Below, in pieces: positions 8,367 through 16,077 of a DNA stretch of 64,000 nt. Numbering within the stretch: the stretch's first letter is position 1; the number at the start of each line of letters is the position of its first letter. The notes under the pieces were generated by a model, which was not told the DNA's origin, searched no databases, and worked only from the letters and a program-made list of their open reading frames with translations. This DNA comes from F23-D06 sp963620035 (lineage in GTDB: Bacteria > Bacteroidota > Bacteroidia > Bacteroidales > WCHB1-69). Both the position numbers and the translations under genes were made by a program. The DNA lies in NCBI GenBank assembly GCA_963620035.1, contig CAVEXN010000001.1:71971-135970 (forward strand). Reading direction: 5' to 3'.

Positions 8367-9308
8367 TCACAAGCATAATGCAGCCGCTCCCAGCAGGGCG
8401 GCGTCGCCGTCGGGGAGGGCAGAGCGCTGCAAGGTAACACTGCCCTGATACAGGAAGAGAAGATGGTCGCTGAAATACTTCCGCAGCGGTGTAAGGAGGA
8501 TGTCGCCCACCCGCGTGGGACCTCCGGTGAGGAAGATGGCTTGCGGCGATGAGAAGTTCACGGCATTGGCAAGTGCGATGCCTAAGGCGTAAGCCGCCCG
8601 GTCGTAAGCCGCCGCTGCCGTGGGGTCGCCTGCGGCTGCATGCTCGCCGATTTGCTTGCAGGTGAGATTCTCGGTCTGTGCGAGTGTGAACGGATTTCCT
8701 TGATTTTTAAGCAACTCTTTGTAATTGTAGCAGATACCGTCTGCCGAGGCGTATGCTTCGAGGCATCCTCTGCGCCCGCAGTGACAGGTTCTTCCGGCGG
8801 GAAACACGGTGCTGTGACCAAGTTCACCTGCGAGTCCGGAATGTCCGTGTACGATTTTTCCGTCAATCACAATGCCGCTGCCCACGCCGGTGCCGAGCGT
8901 GATCATGATGATGTCGCGCATGCCCGCCGCCCCGCCGAACATCAGTTCTCCGTATGCCGCCGCATTGGCGTCATTGTCCACCGTGACAGGCACCCCCAGA
9001 TCTTTCTCAAGAATCTGTTTCAGCGGGATGCACTCTTTGATGGGCAGGTTGGCGGCCTGCGCCTCTATGCAGCCTTTGTAAAAGTTGCCGCTCGGTGCAC
9101 CAATGCCGATGCCTTGTACACCGGCAGTGCCACAAGCAGCCGTTAAACGGGCTGTGTTTTCCTCTACCGCACCGATGTATTGTGGAATGCTGCGGTAGTC
9201 TTGGGTCTTGATAGAACTTCTCTCTACAATCTTGCCCCGGCTGTCCACCAGCCCGAAAACGGTGTTGGTTCCGCCGATGTCTATACCGATGCAGGGTTTG
9301 TTTTCCAT
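8367..9308 (-). CDS. ROK family sugar kinase (glucokinase-type)
   Basis: The 313-residue protein begins with the phosphate-1 motif GIDIGGTNTVFGLVD. Further on are VDNDANAAAYGE with the catalytic Asp, ITLGTGVGSGIVIDG (phosphate-2) and GELGHSTV. The ROK zinc site CHCGRRGCLEAYAS, with its bound histidine, is complete. This fits cytosolic phosphorylation of glucose or an amino sugar with ATP; the sequence does not decide between glucokinase and N-acetylglucosamine/N-acetylmannosamine kinase. It has no DNA-binding domain, so it is not a ROK repressor. It lies 12 bp after mltG on the same strand and may be co-transcribed with it. Confidence 0.9.
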   Translation of the reverse strand: MENKPCIGIDIGGTNTVFGLVDSRGKIVERSSIKTQDYRSIPQYIGAVEENTARLTAACGTAGVQGIGIGAPSGNFYKGCIEAQAANLPIKECIPLKQILEKDLGVPVTVDNDANAAAYGELMFGGAAGMRDIIMITLGTGVGSGIVIDGKIVHGHSGLAGELGHSTVFPAGRTCHCGRRGCLEAYASADGICYNYKELLKNQGNPFTLAQTENLTCKQIGEHAAAGDPTAAAAYDRAAYALGIALANAVNFSSPQAIFLTGGPTRVGDILLTPLRKYFSDHLLFLYQGSVTLQRSALPDGDAALLGAAALCL

Positions 9309-9320
9309 AATATGTTCCGT

Positions 9321-10343
9321 TCAGCGTTTGATGTTCCGTCTGTTCAATGCTGCCCTGTAACGCATAGCGTTCCTGGCATGTTGGCTCGCACTTGGCGTAA
9401 AGTTGTGGAATCCGGAAAAATCTTCCTTGGCACACATATATAAATAATTGTGGTGGGCATAATGCAGAACCGAGTCAACCGTGGAGGCTTCCGGAAAGCG
9501 TATGGGACCGGGCGGCAACCCCTTGAATTTGTATGTGTTGTACGGCGAGTCTGTCTGCAGGTCGGCGTTCAGGATCCGCTGGCGCGTGAAATCACGCAAC
9601 GCAAACTTTACGGTGGGGTCCGATTGCAAAAGCATGTTCTTTTTCAGTCGGTTTATATAGAGCCCCGCAATGACGGCTTTCTCCGACGGCCGGCTGTTCT
9701 CTTCTTCAACGATCGAGGCCAGCGTCACCACCTCTATGGGGGAGAGCCCGATGGCTTCGGCGCGCTCCAGCCGGTTTTTGTCCCAAAACAGCTGGTAGTA
9801 CCGGAACATCCGGTTTACAAAGTCTTCGGGTGTGACATCATAGTAGAACTCGTAACTGTCGGGGATGAACATTGCCGGGCATGTAAAGATGTCCATGTTG
9901 TATTTTTTCAGGAATGCAGGGTCGTACAGCAAAGCCAACAACTCGTCTTTGCTGAAAAAGAATGTGTTGGAAGCCTTCTCTGCAAACTGGTCGAGGGTTC
10001 TGACATTGTTGAACGAGAAACGGACGGGATAGTGTTGTCCGGTGCGCAGCAGCCTGACTAATTTGTAATTGCTCATTTTGGGCGTGATGGTGTAGTGCCC
10101 TATGCGTACCGTTTTGAATTTCATGGCCTTGGAGACCAGATAAAAAGTAGTCTCGCTCCGCAGGATGCCGTGGCTTTCCAGCGTGTCGAGCAACTGTTCG
10201 TAGTCGGCGTCGCGCGGCACGGTGACGGAGACGGCTGTCCTGTTCAGCGTGTTGGGACCGAATATGACAAAGCCGGCGGCACCGCATGTCAGCAGTATGA
10301 AAAGACCTGTAATGCTCAAGAAAATGATTGATTTGCGCTTCAT
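9321..10343 (-). CDS. mltG: Endolytic murein transglycosylase MltG
   Basis: The 340-residue protein has a single N-terminal membrane anchor (residues about 5-28), an extracytoplasmic LysM-like segment, and the YceG/MltG catalytic domain. The active-site motif is VVTLASIVEEENSRPSE, with Glu213 the likely catalytic residue, followed by VIAGLYINRLKKNMLLQSDPTV and PYNTYKFKGLPPGPI. MltG cuts nascent glycan strands and so sets their length. Length and motif order are normal for the family. The kinase gene follows after 12 bp. Confidence 0.95.
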   Translation of the reverse strand: MKRKSIIFLSITGLFILLTCGAAGFVIFGPNTLNRTAVSVTVPRDADYEQLLDTLESHGILRSETTFYLVSKAMKFKTVRIGHYTITPKMSNYKLVRLLRTGQHYPVRFSFNNVRTLDQFAEKASNTFFFSKDELLALLYDPAFLKKYNMDIFTCPAMFIPDSYEFYYDVTPEDFVNRMFRYYQLFWDKNRLERAEAIGLSPIEVVTLASIVEEENSRPSEKAVIAGLYINRLKKNMLLQSDPTVKFALRDFTRQRILNADLQTDSPYNTYKFKGLPPGPIRFPEASTVDSVLHYAHHNYLYMCAKEDFSGFHNFTPSASQHARNAMRYRAALNRRNIKR

Positions 10344-10507
10344 CTTAAATGATATGTTGAAAAAAAACTTAAACAGGTTGAGCGTTCAACGAAAACAGGC
10401 GCAAATTATTATGATCAATGATGCAAAAAAAGTAGCCCAACCCCCAATGCGATTATCGTTCGGCATCCGCACTTTTTTCCCTTACCCGTCCAGCTTCATA
10501 TTTTTTG

Positions 10508-10515
10508 TATCTTTG
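10508..10515 (+). promoter_or_regulatory. -7 element TATCTTTG upstream of the TM1266-type gene and hydG
   Basis: TATCTTTG at 10508-10515 matches the Bacteroidota -7 consensus and lies 42 bases before the ATG at 10557. No clear TTTG was seen about 19 bases further upstream. Confidence 0.6.
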
Positions 10516-10556
10516 CCGGCTGAAAAAAACAACTACCTAATCCAGAAGTGTCACTG

Positions 10557-10805
10557 ATGGAAAAGCGAATTGGAACAATAACAATACTTGTGCTCGACCG
10601 CAGCGTTGCGCCGATGGTGAACAGCGTGATTTCAGACAATGCTGAGATTGTGCTTGCGCGCCAAGGGCTTCCTTTTCAACACCGCAATGTGGCGGTCATC
10701 TCGCTGATTGTTGAGGGGACGGTCAATGAGATCAATACACTTTCCGGGAAATTAGGCAGAATCGACTTTGTAGAAGTAAAGGTGGCTGTCACCAAACTTG
10801 CGTAA
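10557..10805 (+). CDS. TM1266-type putative regulator of the iron-only hydrogenase system
   Basis: The 82-residue protein starts MEKRIGTITILVLDRSVAP and has an ACT/ferredoxin-like beta-alpha-beta pattern: NSVISDNAEIVLARQGLPF, AVISLIVEGTVNEINTLSGKLG, and DFVEVKVAVTKL. This matches the small ACT-domain family typified by TM1266, found next to hydE/hydF/hydG in anaerobes. Its function is unproven; it resembles the NikR C-terminal ACT domain without the DNA-binding part. It is followed 54 bp later by hydG, which supports the call. A GTG nine bases upstream is possible, but the ATG is preferred. Confidence 0.85.
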   Translation: MEKRIGTITILVLDRSVAPMVNSVISDNAEIVLARQGLPFQHRNVAVISLIVEGTVNEINTLSGKLGRIDFVEVKVAVTKLA

Positions 10806-10859
10806 CATGTCGCTTTTTGAATGATTTTTACACAAAAACAACAAATAATACATAAAGCA

Positions 10860-12314
10860 ATGAAATTCAACCCGGAAAAATGCAGGATCCCTGACGAAAC
10901 AGGGAAACCGTTCATCGATGCCGATGAATTGTGGGACTACATCAACAACACCGAAAGCACGCCTGAACGTGTACACGAGATTATTAAGAAGTCGCTTGAC
11001 AAAAACCGTCTGACACTGGAAGAGACAGCCGTACTCATCAACACGGAAGACCCTGCATTGGTAGAAGAGATCAAGGAGGGTGCGAGAGAACTGAAACGGC
11101 GCATCTACGGCAACCGCATAGTGCTGTTCGCACCGTTGTATGTCGGCAACTACTGCATCAACAATTGCAAATATTGTGGTTTCCGCTCTTCGAACAGCAA
11201 CCAGGTCCGGGCTACGCTTTCAGACGAGGAACTGGTTCACAATGTAGAAGCCCTTGAGGACGACGGCCAAAAGCGGCTTATCCTGGTCTATGGCGAATCG
11301 CCCAAGTATTCGCCGGAATTCATTGCCCACACCGTTGGGTTGACTTATGCTACCAAGAAGGGCAACGGTTCCATCCGTCGCGTCAACATCAACGCCGCAC
11401 CGCTGGATGTGGAGGGATTCCGCACCGTGAAGGAAGCCGGCATCGGCACCTACCAGATCTTCCAGGAAACCTATCACCCCGAAGCCTACAGACTTTACCA
11501 CCCTGCCAACACCCGGAAAGGCAACTACGAGTGGCGTCTTACCGCTATGGACCGCGCCCAGGAAGCCGGTATCGACGACAACGGGCTTGGCGTGCTCTTC
11601 GGTCTTTACGACTGGCGTTTTGAGGTGATGGCCATGATCAGACACACGAACCATCTGGAGGCCTGCTTCAACGTCGGGCCGCACACCATCTCTTTTCCGC
11701 GCATCAAGGATGCTTCAGGACTCGACATCGACCGCAAATATATGGTTGACGATGACACGTTCGAGAAAGTCATCGCCATTTTCCGCCTTGCCGTCCCCTA
11801 TACGGGCATGATTCTGACTGCCCGCGAAACCGCCGAGTTCCGCTCTAAAGCCATCCAATACGGCATCTCGCAGATTGACGGCGGCACGAACCTGCAGATC
11901 GGCGATTACAAATACCACAACCAAGAGACAGAGAAAAACACCGACAAAGTTGAAGACCAGAACCTCGACCGCGAACAGTTCAAGGTTGGAGACGACCGCT
12001 CGTTAGGCGAAATCATCGACAAACTGCTCGACGACAACTATATACCTAGTTTCTGCACCGCCTGCTATCGTCTGGGACGTACCGGAGAGCATTTTATGGA
12101 GTTCAGCGTCCCCGGCTTCATCAAGCGCTATTGCACGCCCAATGCTATTCTGACCCTCAGCGAGTATCTGGTGGACTACGCCAAACCGGAAGTGGCCGAG
12201 AAAGGCTGGCGGGTTGTCGAGAACAATATGGAAAATGTGGACGAAAAGTTCCGCGATGAACTGAGAAACCGTATTGAACGCATCAAGAAAGGCGAACGCG
12301 ACCTTTATTTCTAA
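10860..12314 (+). CDS. hydG: [FeFe]-hydrogenase H-cluster radical SAM maturase HydG
   Basis: The 484-residue protein (ATG at 10860; an ATG 13 codons upstream is less likely) is a radical SAM tyrosine lyase that makes the CO and CN ligands of the H-cluster. The CxxxCxxC cluster motif is NYCINNCKYCGFRSSN. The C-terminal auxiliary-cluster region is CTACYRLGRTGEHFMEF followed by IKRYCTPNA, which is specific for HydG compared with ThiH. The HPANTRKGNYEWR and ISQIDGGTNLQIG segments are also typical. It is paired with the TM1266-type gene. The matching hydrogenase is encoded at 53959-58485; hydE and hydF are not in the window. Confidence 0.96.
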   Translation: MKFNPEKCRIPDETGKPFIDADELWDYINNTESTPERVHEIIKKSLDKNRLTLEETAVLINTEDPALVEEIKEGARELKRRIYGNRIVLFAPLYVGNYCINNCKYCGFRSSNSNQVRATLSDEELVHNVEALEDDGQKRLILVYGESPKYSPEFIAHTVGLTYATKKGNGSIRRVNINAAPLDVEGFRTVKEAGIGTYQIFQETYHPEAYRLYHPANTRKGNYEWRLTAMDRAQEAGIDDNGLGVLFGLYDWRFEVMAMIRHTNHLEACFNVGPHTISFPRIKDASGLDIDRKYMVDDDTFEKVIAIFRLAVPYTGMILTARETAEFRSKAIQYGISQIDGGTNLQIGDYKYHNQETEKNTDKVEDQNLDREQFKVGDDRSLGEIIDKLLDDNYIPSFCTACYRLGRTGEHFMEFSVPGFIKRYCTPNAILTLSEYLVDYAKPEVAEKGWRVVENNMENVDEKFRDELRNRIERIKKGERDLYF

Positions 12315-12363
12315 AAGGCTGCCGACAACGGCAAACTGCTGAATTTTAGTATTATATTACAGA

Positions 12364-12407
12364 GAGACGGTTCTGGTTATCGCAAGATTTTCAGAACCAT
12401 CTCTTTT
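12364..12407 (+). terminator. Probable hydG terminator overlapping the 3' end of holA
   Basis: GAGACGGTTCTG (12364-12375) pairs with CAGAACCATCTC (12392-12403), 11 of 12 pairs, followed on the plus strand by TTTT. It begins 50 bases after the hydG stop. Most of it lies inside the last codons of the convergent holA gene. Confidence 0.5.
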
Positions 12408-13372
12408 AGCAGTTCCCCCTCTGTACAATTGGTGTCCACCCCCTTCGACTTGACATCATATTCGCGAAGTACCGACATGATGTACGCTAGGCGCGGCAGC
12501 GTGTGGCTCTGTGCATATCCTACATTCCGACTCACAACAGAGGGCGGAAGATTGCCGTAAATCTCACGGAGTGCTGTCTGGCTCTTGTCTGGCGACAAAT
12601 GATACAGCACCATTTTCTGGTAAAAGTTATACAGCATCAGAATCGTTTTGATATTCGGGTTCTCTTTGAGGTGTTGCGTGAAATTGAGGGCGATTTTGTA
12701 TGCCCGCTGCGCATCGTTCCGCCCCAAAGCCTCCTGCAATTCAAAGATATTGTACTCTTTGCTGATTCCGACATACTTTTCCACGATGTCGGGGGTTATG
12801 GTCTGACCTTTGGGCAGCACCACCTTCAGTTTTTCAAACTCATTGTAGATGCGGGAGAGATTGTTGCCGATATGCTCGGTAAAAATAGAGGAGGTTTGCG
12901 GTTCAATGCCGAAACCGAACTGCTGGGCGGCTTTCTGCACCCACCCCGCAAGTTCCCAATCCTTTACCCCGACCGACTCAAACACTACCCCGTGTTTTTC
13001 GTACGGTTTGTACTGGGCAGCCTTAAGTTTTCCATACTTGTAACAAATCACCAGCACGGCAGTGCTGACCGGATTCTCAACGTATGTTTTCAGCTTGTCT
13101 ATGTCCTTAAGGTCTTTGGCTTCTTTGACGATAACCAGCCTGAAAGGACTTCCGAACGGATACTCTTTGGCGGTGGCAGTGATGTCTGCGGCGGATGTGT
13201 CCTTCCCGTAAACGACCATCTGGTTGAAGTCGCGCGCCTCGGGATCGATGACCTTGTTCTCGAAAAAACTGCATATCCGGTCAATGTAAAACGGTTCTTC
13301 GCCCATCAACAAATAAACAGGGGAAAACTGACCCTTTTTGAGTTGGCTTTTTAATTCGTCGTACTTAATCAT
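12377..13372 (-). CDS. holA: DNA polymerase III subunit delta
   Basis: The 331-residue protein from the ATG at 13372 (the frame also allows a TTG at 13378) is the clamp-loader wrench subunit. It begins MIKYDELKSQLKKGQFSPVY and has LLMGEEPFYIDRICSFFENKV, the degenerate P-loop region of HolA. AKEYPFGSPFRLVIVKEAKDL and IGNNLSRIYNEFEKLKVVLP are also typical, as is the C-terminal collar with LPRLAYIMSVLREYDVKSKGV. Length is normal. A minus-strand -7 element lies 24 bases upstream. Confidence 0.93.
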   Translation of the reverse strand: MIKYDELKSQLKKGQFSPVYLLMGEEPFYIDRICSFFENKVIDPEARDFNQMVVYGKDTSAADITATAKEYPFGSPFRLVIVKEAKDLKDIDKLKTYVENPVSTAVLVICYKYGKLKAAQYKPYEKHGVVFESVGVKDWELAGWVQKAAQQFGFGIEPQTSSIFTEHIGNNLSRIYNEFEKLKVVLPKGQTITPDIVEKYVGISKEYNIFELQEALGRNDAQRAYKIALNFTQHLKENPNIKTILMLYNFYQKMVLYHLSPDKSQTALREIYGNLPPSVVSRNVGYAQSHTLPRLAYIMSVLREYDVKSKGVDTNCTEGELLKEMVLKILR

Positions 13373-13395
13373 AACCAATTATTGATTAAAGGCGA

Positions 13396-13403
13396 CAAAG
13401 ATA
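13396..13403 (-). promoter_or_regulatory. -7 element TATCTTTG of the holA promoter
   Basis: Read on the minus strand, 13403-13396 is TATCTTTG, 24 bases before the holA ATG. No good TTTG lies 19 bases upstream. Confidence 0.6.
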
Positions 13404-13523
13404 CAAAATTGGAATCACACTCGACCAATGACCGAGGCGGCCTTCACGGCAGCCGCACGAAACAGACTTTAGACTTTAGAGGCGTTACGCATATTGTTCC
13501 ATCTTTCATCATAAGTCTTAATT

Positions 13524-13612
13524 CTCAAGTCAGCACTGGTCTTGTGCGATGGACGAAAAGAGTCTCACGTCAGCACTGGTCTTGTGCGTTGGACGAAAAA
13601 AGTCTCAAGTCT
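13524..13612. repeat. Tandem repeat, 40-bp unit, 2.2 copies
   Basis: The unit beginning CTCAAGTCAGCACTGGTCTT at 13524 recurs at 13564 with three differences (AAGT/ACGT, CGAT/CGTT, AAAAG/AAAAA), and a partial third copy begins at 13604. Each unit holds the dyad GCAC-7-GTGC. The array ends about 55 bases before the TTTG element of the restriction-modification promoter. The rest of the 365-base gap between holA and the methyltransferase shows nothing but the two promoters and a short AGACTTT duplication near 13466. Confidence 0.85.
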
Positions 13613-13667
13613 GCCCGGCGCATGTTTTTTATAACTTTGCCACTTGAATCTATGTTGCCCAATAATG

Positions 13668-13697
13668 TTTGTCCTACAAAGAACTTTTGTATCTTTG
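13668..13697 (+). promoter_or_regulatory. Promoter of the restriction-modification operon
   Basis: TTTG at 13668-13671, 18 bases, then TATCTTTG at 13690-13697. Transcription would start near 13704, leaving about 34 bases before the ATG at 13738. This supports that start over the ATG at 13714. Confidence 0.7.
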
Positions 13698-13737
13698 CGC
13701 AAATTTTGCAGGAATGCACTTCTGGTGGTTCACGACA

Positions 13738-15045
13738 ATGGAAACAACGGTCAGATTCATTGATTTATTCGCCGGCATCGGCGGCATACGGATGGGGTTG
13801 GAACTTGCCGCAGAGAAGTCGGGCTGCAGATCCGTATGTGTGTTCACGTCCGAGATCAAAGAGGCTGCCATACGGATTCTCAAACAAAACCATCCCGAAG
13901 ACCATATCACGGGCGACATCACCAAAGTCAACGCCAAAGACATCCCCGATTTTGACGTGCTTTGCGGCGGATTCCCTTGTCAGGCATTCTCGGCCGCCGG
14001 CAACAGGGACGGTTTTGCCGACACTCGCGGCACACTGTTCTTTGATGTGGAACGGATCATCGTCGCAAAGAAACCGAAAGGATTTATTTTGGAAAATGTC
14101 GAAGGGTTGGCTTCCCATGACGGAGGCAATACGTTACAAGTCATTTTGGGCAATTTAGAGGCTGCCGGGTACCGGGTTTCCCACAAAGTGCTCAATTCTG
14201 CCGATTTTGGGATGCCACAGGAACGCAAAAGGATTTATTTTGTGGGAATCAGGAAGGATTTGTGCAAGGAGGCCGTTTCTTTGGACGACTTTCCCGTCAA
14301 GAAAGCGGTTTTGGCCAACATATTGGAAACGGGGAAGCCTGTCGCCGACTCTCCCTTTGTAAAACAACTGCTTAGCCTTTTTACTGTAGCGCAATTGGAG
14401 GGAAAAGCCATAAAAGACAAGAGGGGCGGAACGGCGAACCTGCACAGTTGGGATCTTCAAATCAAAGGCCCGGTTTCCCCTGAGCAGAAAGAACTGCTCA
14501 ACCGTCTGATGACAGAACGAAGGAAGAAGAAGTGGGCAGACAAAATTGGCATAAAGTGGATGGATGGTATGCCGCTCACGAAAAAGCAGATTGAGAGTTT
14601 CTATTGGCACAAAGATTTGCAGGAGATGCTGGATGATTTGACAGAAAAGGGATACCTCAGGTACGAGCACCCCAAACAGCAAGTTGCAGACACGCACATT
14701 GCGCCGAATGGGAAAACCGTAACGACATACCGGAGAGTAAAGGACACGTCCAAGCCCAAAGGATATAACATAGTGGCCGGCAAGTTGAGTTATGAAGTCG
14801 GCAAAGTTCTCTCTCCGAAAGAGGTCACCCCCACCCTCGTGGCCACTGACATGAAACATCTCTTTGTCGGCGACAACGGTGGCTTGCGCACGCTGACCCT
14901 GAGAGAAGGGCTGAGGCTGTTCGGCTATCCGGAGTTCTTCAAATTCGACATTGGCGAAGCAGAGGGGTTCGACCTGCTTGGAAATACAGTCGCCGTGCCG
15001 GTAATTGAAGCCATTTCCGGAAGATTGTTAGAGAAGATCAAATAA
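13738..15045 (+). CDS. DNA (cytosine-5-)-methyltransferase of a type II R-M system
   Basis: The 435-residue protein has the m5C motifs in order: I, FIDLFAGIGGIRMGLE (residues 7-22); IV, GGFPCQAFSAAG with catalytic Cys81; VI, ENVEG at 119-123; VIII, PQERKRIYFVGIR; IX/X, EVTPTLVATD and LLGNTVAVPVIEA near the end. Between VIII and IX lies a long target-recognition region of about 200 residues that would set specificity. It is followed 7 bp later by a restriction endonuclease gene. If that gene is NgoBV-like, the target would be GGNNCC (inference only). It is preceded by its own promoter and a tandem repeat. Confidence 0.95.
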   Translation: METTVRFIDLFAGIGGIRMGLELAAEKSGCRSVCVFTSEIKEAAIRILKQNHPEDHITGDITKVNAKDIPDFDVLCGGFPCQAFSAAGNRDGFADTRGTLFFDVERIIVAKKPKGFILENVEGLASHDGGNTLQVILGNLEAAGYRVSHKVLNSADFGMPQERKRIYFVGIRKDLCKEAVSLDDFPVKKAVLANILETGKPVADSPFVKQLLSLFTVAQLEGKAIKDKRGGTANLHSWDLQIKGPVSPEQKELLNRLMTERRKKKWADKIGIKWMDGMPLTKKQIESFYWHKDLQEMLDDLTEKGYLRYEHPKQQVADTHIAPNGKTVTTYRRVKDTSKPKGYNIVAGKLSYEVGKVLSPKEVTPTLVATDMKHLFVGDNGGLRTLTLREGLRLFGYPEFFKFDIGEAEGFDLLGNTVAVPVIEAISGRLLEKIK

Positions 15046-15052
15046 TAATGCA

Positions 15053-15790
15053 ATGGAACACATAACCGCAGAGGAACTATACTCCAGACTGCTGAAAGAT
15101 TTCAAAATAAAAGAACGTGAAGGTCAAATAACATTCAAGCTGGGTGATGTTGGCATTATTGTACGACAACGCGATGTAGTCGGCAATATCATTCAGGAAT
15201 GGCTGGAAGGTTGGCTTCGCAGCAATGATATCTGCTACCAACCCAACCCCAACACTCAAATGCCGCCCGACATATTCCTCAATGAAGACAAAACGAAATA
15301 TTTAGTTGAGGTTAAAGCATTCCATGCTGAAGGAAGCCCTGGCTTTGACATCGCAGACTTCAAAGCATACGTGCGTGAAATAATAGAAAAGCCGTATATG
15401 CTACATGTCAAATACTTAATCTTTGCATACAAGATGGATTCTGATGGGACTGTGACTATTTCTGATTTATGGTTAAAGAATGTGTGGGAAATCAGTGCGG
15501 CGATGAAACGAGAGTCAAACTGGACCGTAAAAGTACAGTTTAAAAACAAACAGATTCATAAACTCCGGCCAGCGGTATGGTATTCTGAAAAACCATCAAA
15601 AACACCCGTGTTCGAGACTTTGGAGGACTATCTCGCCGCATTGGAGGAAACGATTTTCAAGTATTCAGAAACCAGAGAACTGGCAAATAGCGGATGGAAA
15701 GACAAAATTATTAATGCCTATAAGAAACAATACGGCATCACTTTGCAGATTCCGCGATGGATGGACATTGAATCCAAATATAGGCTTTAG
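15053..15790 (+). CDS. Type II restriction endonuclease, probably NgoBV/NlaIV-like
   Basis: The 245-residue protein follows the methyltransferase by 7 bp. A PD-(D/E)xK nuclease core is visible as MPPDIFLNE ... YLVEVKAF, giving Asp73, Glu86 and Lys88. NIIQEWLEGWL and PNPNTQMPPD recall the NgoBV/NlaIV family (GGNNCC cutters), but this is from memory and the overall family is divergent. Base composition is more AT-rich than the methyltransferase. A profile search against the RE_NgoBV family would settle the assignment. That it is the cognate endonuclease is well supported by position and motif; the specificity is not. Confidence 0.75.
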   Translation: MEHITAEELYSRLLKDFKIKEREGQITFKLGDVGIIVRQRDVVGNIIQEWLEGWLRSNDICYQPNPNTQMPPDIFLNEDKTKYLVEVKAFHAEGSPGFDIADFKAYVREIIEKPYMLHVKYLIFAYKMDSDGTVTISDLWLKNVWEISAAMKRESNWTVKVQFKNKQIHKLRPAVWYSEKPSKTPVFETLEDYLAALEETIFKYSETRELANSGWKDKIINAYKKQYGITLQIPRWMDIESKYRL

Positions 15791-15855
15791 TCCTTTCTCA
15801 AAAAATCTTCACTTCTTTTCTCTCCCTTTGTAGTATTGCGCTTTGACCTATGTGA

Positions 15856-16077
15856 AATAACCGTATTGCACGGCATTTTTCGGGCTGTGGTGCTACGCCA
15901 ACGCAATGGACGCGCAATGACCCGAAGGACCTCGAAAAGACTCTGCCCGTTGACCGCCGTCTGTATGACGGACGCGGCGGTGGCGTAGTTCTCCGCAACG
16001 GTTTCCGTGCGGAAGCATCCGCCGGTCTTGAGTTTGGGAAACTTTATTTGCAGTTGTGCTTTCCTGTGAGACGATAG
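15856..16077 (+). pseudogene. Possible gene fragment without a start codon
   Basis: An open frame of 73 codons has no ATG but protein-like composition, including TQWTRNDPKDLEKTLPVDRR and LYDGRGGGVVLRNGFR, ending GLEFGKLYLQLCFPVRR and a stop at 16075. The glycine/aromatic ending looks like the last strands of an outer-membrane beta-barrel protein, but no family was recognised. It overlaps the 3' end of the convergent CoA-disulfide reductase gene by 34 bases. It may be scar DNA left when the restriction-modification genes were inserted. The remaining bases of the 253-bp gap hold nothing recognisable. Confidence 0.3.

Noticed and set aside
8096..8437. 113-codon plus-strand frame in the nrdJ/ROK gap
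   Set aside because: It runs into the ROK gene antisense, has an arginine/glycine-rich end typical of antisense reading, and no promoter precedes it.
13524..13612. CRISPR array
   Set aside because: The 40-bp units are adjacent copies with no spacers, and no cas gene is nearby.
13382..14158. 258-codon plus-strand frame through the tandem repeat
   Set aside because: It overlaps the methyltransferase in another frame and reads through the promoter and repeat; no protein-like pattern.
15798..15998. 66-codon minus-strand frame after the endonuclease
   Set aside because: Arg/Ser/Pro-rich shadow composition with no start signal; the plus-strand startless frame is the better explanation.
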